Shown here: one piece after another, positions 45,504-54,334 of the stretch
Layout of the letters: each line of letters opens with the position of its first letter
Position numbering within the stretch: position 1 is the first letter of the stretch
NCBI GenBank assembly: GCA_028287785.1
Contig: JAQBOZ010000009.1
Coordinates: forward strand, 1 to 64,000
From: Chlorobiota bacterium
GTDB taxonomy: Bacteria; Bacteroidota; Ignavibacteria; OLB7
Direction: 5' to 3'
Length of the DNA: 64,000 nucleotides
Program-made: the position numbers and the translations under genes
Notes under the pieces: generated by a model
Told to the model about the DNA's origin: nothing
What the model saw: the letters and a program-made list of their open reading frames with translations, nothing else
Database searches by the model: none

Positions 45504-47621
45504 ATGAAACGTACTACGAATCATTCAACAACCGGCGTATGCGGCCCCATCCGTTTTGCATGGGGATGCGCGCTATTCTTAGCATCGCTGAATCTCATGA
45601 CGCAATCGAGCTTCGCACAGATCGACCGTACCAAGCAGCCGGCTCCCGATCCCGCGCCCACGACGGCGTTCCCGCCGTACGAGGAGTTCACCCTGAAAAA
45701 TGGATTGAAGGTCTTCTTCGTGCGCGATGAGCGCCCGCTGGTGACGCTTCGGATGCTGGTTCGTGGCGGCAACGGCAACGACGGCAATCTTCCCGGTCTT
45801 ACCGACGCGGTTGCCGAACTGCTGATCAAGGGGACCTCCACCCGGACCGCGCAGCAGTTCGCGCAGCAGATCGATTTCATCGGCGGCCATGTAAGCCCCT
45901 CCACCTCCGCCGATGCCGTCAGCATCTCCGCGAGCGGACTGCGGAAGCATTTCGATAATGTGCTTGCGCTCTTCGCCGATGCCGTGAAATCGCCAGCCTT
46001 CCCCGCCGACGAGCTGGAGAAATATCGCCAGGATCAGATCTCCGGCCTGAAATCCCAGAAGGCCCGCTCCGAGTTCCTCGCCGACTACGCGGTGAACAAG
46101 GTGCTCTACGGCAATACCCCCTACGGGCAGATGCCGTCCGAGGAGGCGTTCAAGATGCTGACGCCGGAGAAGCTCAAAGCCTACTACCAGGCCTATTTCG
46201 TGCCGAGCAATGCCACGATCGCCGTGGTCGGCAACTTTACGAAGGATGAGCTGAAGTCGAAGCTGGAAGGGGCGTTCGGCAACTGGAAAACCGGCAACGC
46301 GCCTGCGATCCAGACCCCCAAGTTCTCCCCGCTGAAGGGGAGGCGCATCGTGCTGGTGGACAGGCCGACTTCGGTGCAGAGCAGCATCCGGGTGATTGGA
46401 AAGGGCCCGCTCTTCCGCGATCCGGATCGTCCGCAGACGGCGGTGCTGAACAGCATCCTTGGCGGCGGCACCGGCCTTGGAAATCGTCTGGCCTCGAACC
46501 TTCGCGAGACCCACGCCTATACCTACAGCCCCTACAGCACGTTCGATGGGAACATGTACATGGGGCACTGGATTGCCGCGGCCGATGTGCGGAACGCGGT
46601 GACGGACTCGGCGCTGACCGAGACGCTGAAGGAGATCGGACGGATGCAGAACGAGCGCGTGCCGCAGGAAGAGCTGACCCGCAATATCCAGTCATCCGTC
46701 GGCAATTTCCTGATGTCGGTGGCCGATCCAACCACCACGGCCGTTCGCGTTCAGTCGATCGATTTCTACGGCCTCCCGAAAAACTACTATCAGAAGCTGG
46801 CCGCCGCCTATCAGGCCACAACCGCCGATATGGTGATGAGCCTCAGCTCGAAATACCTCAACAACGCCGATCTCGCCATCGTCGTGGTCGGCAAGGCGAG
46901 CGAGGTTCGGAAGGGGCTTGAGAAGTTCGGCAAGGTCGAGGTGTGGGACGCCGATCTGATGCCGGTCAATAACGCCGCGACGGCGAAGGAGATCGGGATG
47001 ACGGTGGAGCAGATCTGGGACAAGATGCTGACCGCGATGGGGGGGAAGGAGAAGCTCCGCGCCGTGAAGTCGATGAAGACGGATGCCGCGATCCTGACCG
47101 AGAATGCCGGACAGAAATTGGATGGCACGCTGGTAAAGGTCGAGGAGGCCCCGAACAAGATGTTCCGGTCGATGGACCTTGGCCCCTACAAGATCGAGCT
47201 GGTGGTCAATGGCACCGCGGCCAAACTCGGGCAGGGAGGCCCTCTCCGCCAGATGACCGGCGATGAGCTGGAGAAAACGCTGGAGAGCAGCCATATCATG
47301 TCCGAGGCATATATCGACGATCAGAATGCGAAGCTCTCATACAACGGTGAGAAGCAGATCGACGGGCACAAGGTATATGTGGTCGATGTTGCGTATCCGA
47401 AGAGCGGATCGACGATCTACTACATCGATGCAAAGACGTTCCTTCCGGTGATGCAGGAAGCCGACGGGCAATCGACGCAGTTCGGCGAGTGGAAGGCGGA
47501 GAGCGGGGTGATGCTTCCTCATATGATCAAGGTCGACTTCGGTTCCAATTCGTCGATGACGGTCAACAAGTTCAAGTATCAGATCAACGGTACGATCGAC
47601 GAGGCTGTCTTCAACAAGTAA
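45504..47621 (+). CDS. M16 partner protein without zinc site, extended
   Basis: The 705-residue protein has a signal peptide and an M16 domain pair in residues 50-490, but the zinc motif is missing: at the expected position the sequence is GLTDAVAELL instead of GxxHxxEH. It is therefore likely a non-catalytic chain working with the gene at 44148. The C-terminal 200 residues (from about 500) form a beta-rich domain reminiscent of LolA/LppX-type or outer-membrane lipoprotein-sorting proteins, with a lipid-binding or docking role as inference. GGAGG precedes the ATG. A terminator follows at 47656. Confidence 0.85.
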   Translation: MKRTTNHSTTGVCGPIRFAWGCALFLASLNLMTQSSFAQIDRTKQPAPDPAPTTAFPPYEEFTLKNGLKVFFVRDERPLVTLRMLVRGGNGNDGNLPGLTDAVAELLIKGTSTRTAQQFAQQIDFIGGHVSPSTSADAVSISASGLRKHFDNVLALFADAVKSPAFPADELEKYRQDQISGLKSQKARSEFLADYAVNKVLYGNTPYGQMPSEEAFKMLTPEKLKAYYQAYFVPSNATIAVVGNFTKDELKSKLEGAFGNWKTGNAPAIQTPKFSPLKGRRIVLVDRPTSVQSSIRVIGKGPLFRDPDRPQTAVLNSILGGGTGLGNRLASNLRETHAYTYSPYSTFDGNMYMGHWIAAADVRNAVTDSALTETLKEIGRMQNERVPQEELTRNIQSSVGNFLMSVADPTTTAVRVQSIDFYGLPKNYYQKLAAAYQATTADMVMSLSSKYLNNADLAIVVVGKASEVRKGLEKFGKVEVWDADLMPVNNAATAKEIGMTVEQIWDKMLTAMGGKEKLRAVKSMKTDAAILTENAGQKLDGTLVKVEEAPNKMFRSMDLGPYKIELVVNGTAAKLGQGGPLRQMTGDELEKTLESSHIMSEAYIDDQNAKLSYNGEKQIDGHKVYVVDVAYPKSGSTIYYIDAKTFLPVMQEADGQSTQFGEWKAESGVMLPHMIKVDFGSNSSMTVNKFKYQINGTIDEAVFNK

Positions 47622-47655
47622 GTCCGTCGCGTGACATGAGATGATCGTTATTCAG

Positions 47656-47685
47656 GCTCCCGTCCGGCATCGCCGTGGCGGGAGC
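47656..47685 (+). terminator. Terminator of the M16 pair
   Basis: GCTCCCG (47656-47662) and CGGGAGC (47679-47685) form a 7-bp stem with inner pairing (CCGGC/GCCG), followed by TTCTGTTTT, 35 bases after the stop. Confidence 0.6.
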
Positions 47686-47770
47686 TTCTGTTTTCGCAGC
47701 GGCGGGGAGTGGTGACTGGTTTTAATCCATCCTCCGGCGCTCTAACGATCATCGATCCGTTCATCGTTCT

Positions 47771-47895
47771 TCAAGCTCCATCGGAGCGCACCGGTTGTAG
47801 CAACGATGCACCCATTTCCAGTCCAAGCTCCAGAGGAGCGAACCATCCCCGCATCCATGAAGAATGGTACGTTCCGATGGAGCTTGAGATCATGG
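47771..47895. repeat. Repeat family C, AAGCTCC...GGAGCG, three copies
   Basis: CAAGCTCCATCGGAGCGCACC (47770-47790) and CAAGCTCCAGAGGAGCGAACC (47831-47851) are direct copies, and GTTCCGATGGAGCTTG (47872-47887) is an inverted copy. Each is a short palindrome. The 339-base gap between the M16 pair and the ABC gene holds nothing else that I can support apart from the terminator at 47656-47685. Similar GCTCC/GGAGC repeats are common between genes in the wider phylum group. Confidence 0.55.
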
Positions 47896-47960
47896 AAGAT
47901 GTCATTCAGCATGACCCTCATCCCAAACTGAGTTACTACCCCGAGCGGGGATCGCGGTTG

Positions 47961-48653
47961 CTATCGGAGGGAGGGGGCCGGACGGATTCCCGGCGCGGTC
48001 TGCCGGATCGAGCCATGCTCCATGTGCCACCGCCGCGCGTACGGGAACGCCTCCTGCGCCAGGATCGGGTCGTGCGTGGTGATCAGGAAGATCTTTTCGT
48101 GCGTGTAGTGGGCCGCCAGGTAGTGGAGAATTTCGCGCGCCGTGGAGATGTCGAGATCGCCCGTCGGTTCATCGGCCAGGATGATATCGGGGTTGTTTGC
48201 CAGCGCCCGCGCAATCCCGATACGCTGCGCTTCTCCGGCCGAGAGCTGCGCCGGCATGTGGGAGCGGAGATGGCTCAGCCCCAGCTCCGTCAGAATCTCC
48301 AGGGCTCGCCGGGTAATCGCCCGCGATCCCTTCATGGTGATTGATAGAGCGAACCGGATATTATCGTAGACGGATCGATCTTCCAGCAGCTTGTCATCCT
48401 GAAAGATCAGCCCCATCCGTCGCCGCAGCTTCGGCAGGTTCCGGCCGGAGGAGCCGTTGACCATTGTCCCGGCCACCATGATGCGCCCGGTGTTGAGCGG
48501 ATGATCGCCATACAGCGCCCGCAGGAGCGTCGTCTTGCCGGCGCCGGTTTCCCCCGTCAGGAGCACCGCCTCACCGGGGCTTATCGATAGCGTTGTATCC
48601 CGCAGCACGGGAAGCCCGCGGTGCGAGAGTGTGACATTGGTCAGTTCGATCAC
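47961..48653 (-). CDS. FtsE-like ABC ATPase
   Basis: The 230-residue ATPase has Walker A GETGAGKTT near residue 34, the signature LSAGEAQRIGIARAL, Walker B IILADEPTGDLD and the H-loop THD. The overall pattern (KLRRRMGLIFQDDKLLEDRS) is that of FtsE, the cytoplasmic partner of FtsX in cell division, and of LolD-type ATPases. No ftsX-like membrane gene is next to it, so the partner must be elsewhere. The start is a GTG at 48653 (VIELTNV); no ribosome binding site is seen. Confidence 0.8.
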   Translation of the reverse strand: MIELTNVTLSHRGLPVLRDTTLSISPGEAVLLTGETGAGKTTLLRALYGDHPLNTGRIMVAGTMVNGSSGRNLPKLRRRMGLIFQDDKLLEDRSVYDNIRFALSITMKGSRAITRRALEILTELGLSHLRSHMPAQLSAGEAQRIGIARALANNPDIILADEPTGDLDISTAREILHYLAAHYTHEKIFLITTHDPILAQEAFPYARRWHMEHGSIRQTAPGIRPAPSLR

Positions 48654-48793
48654 GCGAGTTCAATTGCTGAGAATTTCCATGACGACGGGCAGTCGGCCCC
48701 GGAACCGGACGTTGTCCTGATCACATGATATCGGGGAGCGCCCGCGACGCATGGAGAGCATCCCGATACGCGCCCTGGCTGGCACCGACCCAG

Positions 48794-49873
48794 TCACGCC
48801 CCCTTGCGATTTGCCACCACTTCCACTGCCACCTCCACGGCCTCCACCACGCTCCGTTCCGACGCGATTCCCCCGCCGGCAATCGTGAACGCGGTTCCAT
48901 GATCGGGGGATGTCCTCACGATGGGGAGCCCCGCGGTGTAGTTCACACCGGCGCCGCGCGCGAAGAGCTTCAGTGGGATAAGGCCCTGATCGTGGTACAT
49001 CGCCAGCACCGCGTCGTACTCGCCCGGCGTGAACCTGGCGAAGAAACCATCGGCGGGGAGCGGGCCTTCCAGGTTCATCCCCTCGGCGCGCAATGCCTGA
49101 AGCGTCGGGGCGATAATCTCCACCTCCTCACGGCCGATCAACCCGGTTTCGCCGGCGTGGGGGTTCAACCCCAGCACCGCGATGGCCGGCCGTTCCACCG
49201 CGAAATCGCGCTGGAGGGATCGGACAAGCTGACGCGCGCAAAGCTCTATGCGGGGCCAGGTGATCATGTCGGGGACATCTCTCAGCGGCGCGTGGATCGT
49301 GACGATCGCGACGCGCAGTCCCCTGGTCATCAGCATCATCAGCGGATCGCCGCCGGCGATGGAGGCAAGCATCTCCGTGTGTCCCGGAAAATCGTGTCCC
49401 CCCGCGTTCAGCCCGCGTTTCGAGATGGGCATTGTGACGATTGCGTCGGCATCGCCTCCCAGCGCCATCTCGGCGGCATGAATGATCGCATCTCCGGCCA
49501 ATCGCCCCGCCCGCGCGTCGATCTCGCCGATCCGCAACATGGCATCCGATGGGATTTCGATAATCGGTATCACCTCGCCATCCACGAAGAGGGCCCCCTC
49601 CGAGACGCGGGCATCCGCGATCGGCAGCGCCAGAAGATAGGCCTTCAGCAGCGCCGCGTTCCCGGCGATCACCGGGCGGCAGATCCCATGTACCGAGGGG
49701 AGGGCAAGCGCCTTGACAAGCACCTCCGGCCCAACCCCGTTGATATCGCCGATTGTGAAGATCACCTTCGGCGGGACCGGCATTCCTGCCCCGGAACTAT
49801 CGGCCCGTCCATCGCGAGCCCCGCCCGTGCGTCCGGCCCCCTCCCGGCCATCATCAAAGCTTCCTTGCACCAT
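48794..49873 (-). CDS. pdxA: 4-hydroxythreonine-4-phosphate dehydrogenase
   Basis: The 359-residue NAD-dependent enzyme acts in the DXP-dependent pathway of pyridoxal phosphate synthesis. Motifs include IFTIGDINGVGPEV near residue 38, DFPGHTEML, LNPHAGE and MYHDQGLIPLK with metal-binding His residues, and TSPDHGTAF. GGGAGG five bases before ATG 49873 decides a start that adds about 30 flexible residues to the family core. It lies 48 bases after fbp on the same strand, so they form an operon. Confidence 0.93.
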   Translation of the reverse strand: MVQGSFDDGREGAGRTGGARDGRADSSGAGMPVPPKVIFTIGDINGVGPEVLVKALALPSVHGICRPVIAGNAALLKAYLLALPIADARVSEGALFVDGEVIPIIEIPSDAMLRIGEIDARAGRLAGDAIIHAAEMALGGDADAIVTMPISKRGLNAGGHDFPGHTEMLASIAGGDPLMMLMTRGLRVAIVTIHAPLRDVPDMITWPRIELCARQLVRSLQRDFAVERPAIAVLGLNPHAGETGLIGREEVEIIAPTLQALRAEGMNLEGPLPADGFFARFTPGEYDAVLAMYHDQGLIPLKLFARGAGVNYTAGLPIVRTSPDHGTAFTIAGGGIASERSVVEAVEVAVEVVANRKGA

Positions 49874-49921
49874 GACATCCTCCCAATTGATTGTAGCTCC
49901 GATCGCGGCCGGCGGAGCGGA

Positions 49922-50968
49922 TCAGGCCTTTGCCGGATCGCCGTCGGGACCGGCATAATCTTCTTCCATGAACGATCGTGCCATCTCCACGTCGTCGACG
50001 CTTCCGCAGATAAACGGAGAGCGCTGGTGAAGCTCCATCGGCACAAGCTCCAGCACGCGGTTGCGTCCGTCGATTGCGGCGCCACCCGCCTGCTCGATCA
50101 GCATGCCGAGCGGATTCACCTCATACATCAGACGCAGCTTGCCGTTCGGGGATTTTCTGTCGGCGGGGTAGAGGAAGATTCCGCCGTACAGAAGCGTGCG
50201 GTGGATATCGGCGACGGCGGTGCCGATATAGCGGAGGCTGTAGGGTCGATCGGACGCCTCATCCTCCTGCTTCAGATGGTCCACATAGCGTCGCGTTCCC
50301 GGAAACCAGTTGACGGAGTTCCCCTCATTGATCGAGTAGTATTTCCCTTTCTTCGGGATGCGGACCTGCGATGAGGAGAGGAGGAACTCCCCGAGCGTGG
50401 GATCGTAGGTAAAGAAATCGACGCCGTCGCCGGTGGTATAGGCCAGCACGGTGCTGGACCCGTAGAGCGCGTAGCCGGCGGCGCACTGCCGGTAGCCGGC
50501 CTGGAGCATATCGTCCATGCAGCCATCGCTCCCGTCATCGTCCGAGACGCGGCGGAGGATGGAGAAGATGGTCCCGATCGGCGCGTTGACATCGATGTTG
50601 GAGGAGCCGTCGAGCGGATCGAAGAGGAGAACGTAGGAGCCCTTGTCGGCGGTGGAGGGGATCTGGATCAGCCCATCCGACTCCTCGGAGGCCATGGCGC
50701 AGAGATTTCCTCCGTAGCGCATCGCGCGAACGATGGTCTCGTTGGAGAACTCATCCAGCTTCTTCACCGCTTCGCCGTGAACATTTTCACCGCCGGTGAG
50801 GCCAAGGATATCCGCCAGCCCGGCGCGGCGGACTTCGCGGGAGATCACCCGGACCGCGAGCGTGAGATCGCGCAGCAGACGACTGAATTCTCCGGTGGCC
50901 TCCTGATGAAGATGTTCCTGGTCGGCGATATGCCGTTCGATGGTGATCATTTTCGGGTACGTGGACAT
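49922..50968 (-). CDS. fbp: Fructose-1,6-bisphosphatase class 1
   Basis: The 348-residue enzyme hydrolyses fructose-1,6-bisphosphate in gluconeogenesis. It has CAMASEESDGLIQI, the metal site LLFDPLDGSSNIDVNAPIGT, the substrate site ATG-like GYALYGSSTVLAYTTGDG and GIFLYPADRKSPNGKLRLMYE. Length is usual for class 1. ATG 50968 (MSTYPKMITIE) is the last in-frame ATG before the family start. Together with pckA it supports gluconeogenesis. A family B repeat lies 35 bases upstream. Confidence 0.95.
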   Translation of the reverse strand: MSTYPKMITIERHIADQEHLHQEATGEFSRLLRDLTLAVRVISREVRRAGLADILGLTGGENVHGEAVKKLDEFSNETIVRAMRYGGNLCAMASEESDGLIQIPSTADKGSYVLLFDPLDGSSNIDVNAPIGTIFSILRRVSDDDGSDGCMDDMLQAGYRQCAAGYALYGSSTVLAYTTGDGVDFFTYDPTLGEFLLSSSQVRIPKKGKYYSINEGNSVNWFPGTRRYVDHLKQEDEASDRPYSLRYIGTAVADIHRTLLYGGIFLYPADRKSPNGKLRLMYEVNPLGMLIEQAGGAAIDGRNRVLELVPMELHQRSPFICGSVDDVEMARSFMEEDYAGPDGDPAKA

Positions 50969-51002
50969 GTGGGCTCGATGTGTTGATGCGGGGAGTAATG
51001 AT

Positions 51003-51055
51003 GTGCGCGGGGCATCGCCCCACGCACCAGGATTGCGCCCCTCCGGGGCTTGAGA
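51003..51055. repeat. Palindromic repeat family B, single copy
   Basis: The 25-base hairpin GTGCGCGGGG...CCCCACGCAC (51003-51027) is followed by GCGCCCCTCCGGGGCTTG. Its first hairpin is identical to the one at 27417-27441. Confidence 0.65.
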
Positions 51056-51100
51056 AGATTCTTCCGCCAACGCCGGCGGATGGCGTTACCCGGCAGTCTG

Positions 51101-51556
51101 TCAGGCATCGGGAGGACGGACGGTAAGGACGGGGCAGGGGCTCTCGCGGACAACCCGTTCGGCCGTGGAGCCGAAGATAAGGTGTTCAAGGCCGGTACGC
51201 CCGTGGGTGGCTATCACGATCAGATCGATCGCGTTCTCACGGGCGTATTCGATGATCGCGGAGCTGGCGCGCCCATGCGCGATCGCCGTGACGGTGCTGG
51301 CCCCCTGGATCTCCTCACGCTTCAGCATCTCGGCCATGGCGCGGTCCGCCGCCTCGGCAAGTTCGTTGTCCAGGTTGATCATCCCCATCGGCGACAGGCC
51401 CGCTTCGGTCGGGAACACGGCCGGCTCGATGACATTGAGCAGATGAAGCTCCGCCTCCCAGCGATTTGCAAACGTTCGGGCGTAGCTCAGCGCATGGCAG
51501 GAATGTTCGGAGAAGTCGGTGGGGGCAAGGATTCTGCGGATCTCCAGAGTCTTCAT
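51101..51556 (-). CDS. Universal stress protein UspA family
   Basis: The 151-residue protein has the Usp fold: RILAPTDFSEHSCHAL at the start, VIATHGRTGLEHLIFGSTAERVVR at residues 115-138 (the GxxG-x9-GS/T ATP-binding loop) and PCPVLTVRP at the end. It likely binds ATP and acts in general stress response. It is a single gene without an obvious partner; no ribosome binding site is clear. Confidence 0.92.
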   Translation of the reverse strand: MKTLEIRRILAPTDFSEHSCHALSYARTFANRWEAELHLLNVIEPAVFPTEAGLSPMGMINLDNELAEAADRAMAEMLKREEIQGASTVTAIAHGRASSAIIEYARENAIDLIVIATHGRTGLEHLIFGSTAERVVRESPCPVLTVRPPDA

Positions 51557-51680
51557 ATGCGTTTCGATTTGGATAGTAGTTGACCGTCCGGCTCACGCCC
51601 GATGCTGACGAGTCATGCCGACAACATAGGAATAGCGCGGCAGAGATTCAATTAAAGGAGCGGAGTTTATCCGCGGCGAC

Positions 51681-51715
51681 AAAAAAAAGCGCGCCCGTCT
51701 GATGATCGGGCACGC
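51681..51715 (-). terminator. Terminator of the DUF5684-type gene
   Basis: On the minus strand a 9-bp stem (51707-51715 with 51689-51697, one mismatch) is followed by T8 (A8 at 51681-51688), 31 bases past the stop codon. Confidence 0.8.
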
Positions 51716-51745
51716 CTGGAATATCACATGCGGATCGATCCGCGC

Positions 51746-52138
51746 TCAATCGGCGTCGAATGCCACCCGCGTGCTGTCGCTGGTGCTGAACGCGAGATAG
51801 GGGATTCCCACAACTCCGTAGGCCGCCGCAATCGCGCTCGCCACCTTGTCTCTCCCCAATGCCTCTCCCACTTCCATCCAGATGACGATATGGACAACGA
51901 GTCCGGCAAATGGGACAAAATAGAGGAGAAGCCACCAGTCGGGCCGTTCCGCGATCCGGATCGGGATCAGCCAGTTCACGACCGGAAGCCACCATAGCCC
52001 GGTTTCGTCTCCGTGTCCTGTTTTCTCGGCGATCAGTTTCAGGCAGTAGCCGTAAAACAGGGCAACCGCCAGTCCAAGCCCGAATATGATGAGAAAGAAT
52101 ACCAGGCCGAGGGCCGCGCCCATTCCACTGTCATGCAT
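51746..52138 (-). CDS. Membrane protein with DUF5684-like domain
   Basis: The 130-residue protein has about four hydrophobic segments and the pattern LKLIAEKTG...WWLPVVNWLIPIRIAERPDWWLLLYFVPFAG, which I recall from DUF5684 membrane proteins. The function of that family is unknown. The start MHDSGMGAALG lies upstream of the first membrane segment. A rho-independent terminator follows, so it forms a unit of its own or ends the group of small membrane genes. Confidence 0.6.
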   Translation of the reverse strand: MHDSGMGAALGLVFFLIIFGLGLAVALFYGYCLKLIAEKTGHGDETGLWWLPVVNWLIPIRIAERPDWWLLLYFVPFAGLVVHIVIWMEVGEALGRDKVASAIAAAYGVVGIPYLAFSTSDSTRVAFDAD

Positions 52139-52288
52139 AGAACCACTCCTTTGATTGAAAGATGTAAAATGACATACACTTTATCCGGCTTGCGGGCCCC
52201 ATCGTTCCATCATGAACTCCTGACAGCGGCCGAAACCGGCGCCCCGTTGATGACCTTCGGCGGGTGTGGGACACACCGTATCGGAGGT

Positions 52289-52627
52289 CTACGGGGCGGG
52301 ATGATGTTCGATCCATCCGGCTGTGGTGTTCGCCCATCGCGAAACCAGTTGGATATAGTGCATCACAAGCAGAGGGGCCACGAGCGACACTCGCCAGTTC
52401 AGCGCAATGGCCTTCGGGAGGTTCCCATGGATCAACGACCACAGCGCCCGGCTCATGCCGCATCCAGGGCACCAGCTTCCTCCAAGGAGACGGACCGGAC
52501 AGAACGCCGGTCCCCCGTCGAGAAATCCGTCGGGGAGCAGCACGATACAGATAAACGGTACGAGCGTACCTACGGCGGCAAGCCGCAGATAGTGCTTACT
52601 GTTTGATGAGAGGGCGTCCTTCCGCAT
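52289..52627 (-). CDS. DUF2752 membrane protein
   Basis: The 112-residue protein has three hydrophobic stretches and the DUF2752 motif CPGCGMSRALWSLIHGNLPKA near residue 52. The family is of unknown function and often found next to TM2 proteins, as here. Its start overlaps the TM2 gene by 32 bases in another frame, so the two are likely translated from one message. No other start codon gives a better fit. Confidence 0.8.
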   Translation of the reverse strand: MRKDALSSNSKHYLRLAAVGTLVPFICIVLLPDGFLDGGPAFCPVRLLGGSWCPGCGMSRALWSLIHGNLPKAIALNWRVSLVAPLLVMHYIQLVSRWANTTAGWIEHHPAP

Positions 52628-52841
52628 CGGTGAATTTCTCGGTAATGATCGATATCAGATCGAGGATGGCCCAGATGCCGCACCCGCCGCCGGTCAGCAA
52701 CTGGATGATCGCCTCCTTCTTATATCCCGTATAGAAGCGATGAATCCCGAGCCCCCCCAGAAACAGGCACAGCAACAGGGTTGTGAGCCACTCTCTCTGT
52801 GGTGTACCCGAGCCATTCGAGATGTTGATGTTGTCCGCCAT
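52596..52841 (-). CDS. TM2 domain protein
   Basis: The 81-residue protein has two membrane helices around a polar turn with the TM2 pattern LCLFLGGLGIHRFYTGYKKEAIIQLLTGGGCGIWAILDLISI. TM2 proteins are small membrane proteins of unknown role. It is the first gene of the pair with the DUF2752 gene. A weak purine stretch (AGAGATC) precedes the ATG. Confidence 0.85.
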   Translation of the reverse strand: MADNINISNGSGTPQREWLTTLLLCLFLGGLGIHRFYTGYKKEAIIQLLTGGGCGIWAILDLISIITEKFTDAEGRPLIKQ

Positions 52842-52917
52842 GATCTCTCCAAGATGGTTGTAAAAGGAACAATTCGGCTATCTTAGAACGATAACCGGCA
52901 GTTTTCCAAAGGCGCTT

Positions 52918-52971
52918 GTCAGAATGCCCTGGAAGGGGGCTGATCGCCGGGTTGAAGGCCCATTCTGATAA
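52918..52971. repeat. Dispersed palindromic repeat, family A
   Basis: It reads GTCAGAATGCCCTGGAAGG and then GGGTTGAAGGCCCATTCTGATAAG. Here the outer ends are exact inverted repeats (CAGAATG/CATTCTG). It lies between divergent genes, about 100 bases upstream of the M24 start. Confidence 0.6.
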
Positions 52972-53071
52972 GAACTCTAAGAGGGTGGGAATGCCAGCGT
53001 AACATAGAGTTTTCGTCGTTAGCGGCCAACCAAAACCTTAAAAAAATGACACAGATTTTTTCAATTCGGCC

Positions 53072-54271
53072 ATGACCCAGGAACATCTTTCCCGCATTCA
53101 GGCGGCGCTCGCATCGCTGGGCATTCCCGCATGGCTTCTCTACAGTTTTCGCGATTCCAATCCGATCTCCGTCAGGATGCTCGGGATGACTCCGCACCAT
53201 CACCAGACACGCCGCTGGGCATGCCTGATTCCCGCATCGGGGGAGCCGCGAGGGCTGGCGCACAGGATCGAGCCCCATATCGGCGCGATGATGCCGGGAA
53301 CGGTCATCGCGTATTCCAGCCACGAGGAGTTTCGTGATGGTATGCGGTCGCTCGTGGCCGGGTTCGATCGGGTGGCAATGGAATATTCTCCGGAAAATGC
53401 CGTCCCGGTCGTCTCCCGCGTCGATGCCGGGACGGTGGAGCTCGTGCGGTCGCTCGGGCCGGATGTGATCTCCTCGGGTGAGCTGCTCGCGCGGATGGAA
53501 GCGGTCCTGAGCGGGCCGCAGCTTGAATCGGCGCGGCTTGCCGGCGGCCTTGTGCGGGAGGTGATGATCGATGCGTTCCGGTTTATCCGCGATCGGATTT
53601 CCGACGGCGGGCGCCTGACGGAGTATGATGTCCAGCAGCATATCCTGGCCGACTTCGACCGGCGCGGCATGGTCACCGATCATCCGCCGATCTGCGGCGT
53701 GGGCCCCAACAGCGCCAACCCGCACTACGAGCCGACCGCGGAGCGGAGCAGCGAAATCCATCGCGATGATTTCGTCCTGATCGATCTCTGGGCACGGAAG
53801 CCGGGGGCGGAGGATATCTTCGGCGATATCACATGGGTCGGGTATGTGGGGGAGAGCGTGCCGGAGAAATACGGGAGGATCTTCACCATCGTCCGCGATG
53901 CCCGCGACGCGGCCCATGCGCGGCTGCGCGACGCGTTCGGTCGCGGGGAGGCGGTGACGGGAGCCGAGCTTGACGATGCCGCCCGGGACGTGATCCGCGA
54001 TGCCGGCTACGCCGACTATTTCACGCACAGGACGGGGCACAGCATCACCACCGAGCTTCACGGCGCGGGGGCGAACCTCGATAATTTTGAAACCGAGGAT
54101 ACACGCCCGATCCTCGCGGGAACGTCGTTCTCCATCGAGCCGGGCATCTATCTGACCGGGGATTTCGGTGTGCGGAGCGAGCTGGATATCGTGATCGGTG
54201 ATGACGGAGTCCCCGTTGCCACAAGCGAGCCGTTGCAGCGGGAAGTGATTGCGATCATGGCGATGGAGTGA
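53072..54271 (+). CDS. M24 family metallopeptidase (Xaa-Pro type)
   Basis: The 399-residue protein has an N-terminal creatinase-like domain (residues 1-160) and the pita-bread C-terminal domain with metal ligands in LIDLWARKPGAEDIFGDIT (two Asp), HRTGHSI (His), SIEPGIYL (Glu) and RSELDIV (Glu). It should be a cytoplasmic aminopeptidase, probably cutting Xaa-Pro bonds. Length fits PepP/PepQ-type enzymes. No signal peptide is present. The TPR gene follows 63 bases downstream. Confidence 0.88.
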   Translation: MTQEHLSRIQAALASLGIPAWLLYSFRDSNPISVRMLGMTPHHHQTRRWACLIPASGEPRGLAHRIEPHIGAMMPGTVIAYSSHEEFRDGMRSLVAGFDRVAMEYSPENAVPVVSRVDAGTVELVRSLGPDVISSGELLARMEAVLSGPQLESARLAGGLVREVMIDAFRFIRDRISDGGRLTEYDVQQHILADFDRRGMVTDHPPICGVGPNSANPHYEPTAERSSEIHRDDFVLIDLWARKPGAEDIFGDITWVGYVGESVPEKYGRIFTIVRDARDAAHARLRDAFGRGEAVTGAELDDAARDVIRDAGYADYFTHRTGHSITTELHGAGANLDNFETEDTRPILAGTSFSIEPGIYLTGDFGVRSELDIVIGDDGVPVATSEPLQREVIAIMAME

Positions 54272-54334
54272 TCCCGGAACCGCGCTCCTTTCTTTCGTCG
54301 AGGTGCTTCCGCGAATCTCTCCCGGAGGCGCCCG

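Noticed and set aside
48725-50374. 549-codon frame antisense to pdxA and fbp
   Set aside because: Spans two certain enzymes on the other strand and has no domain.
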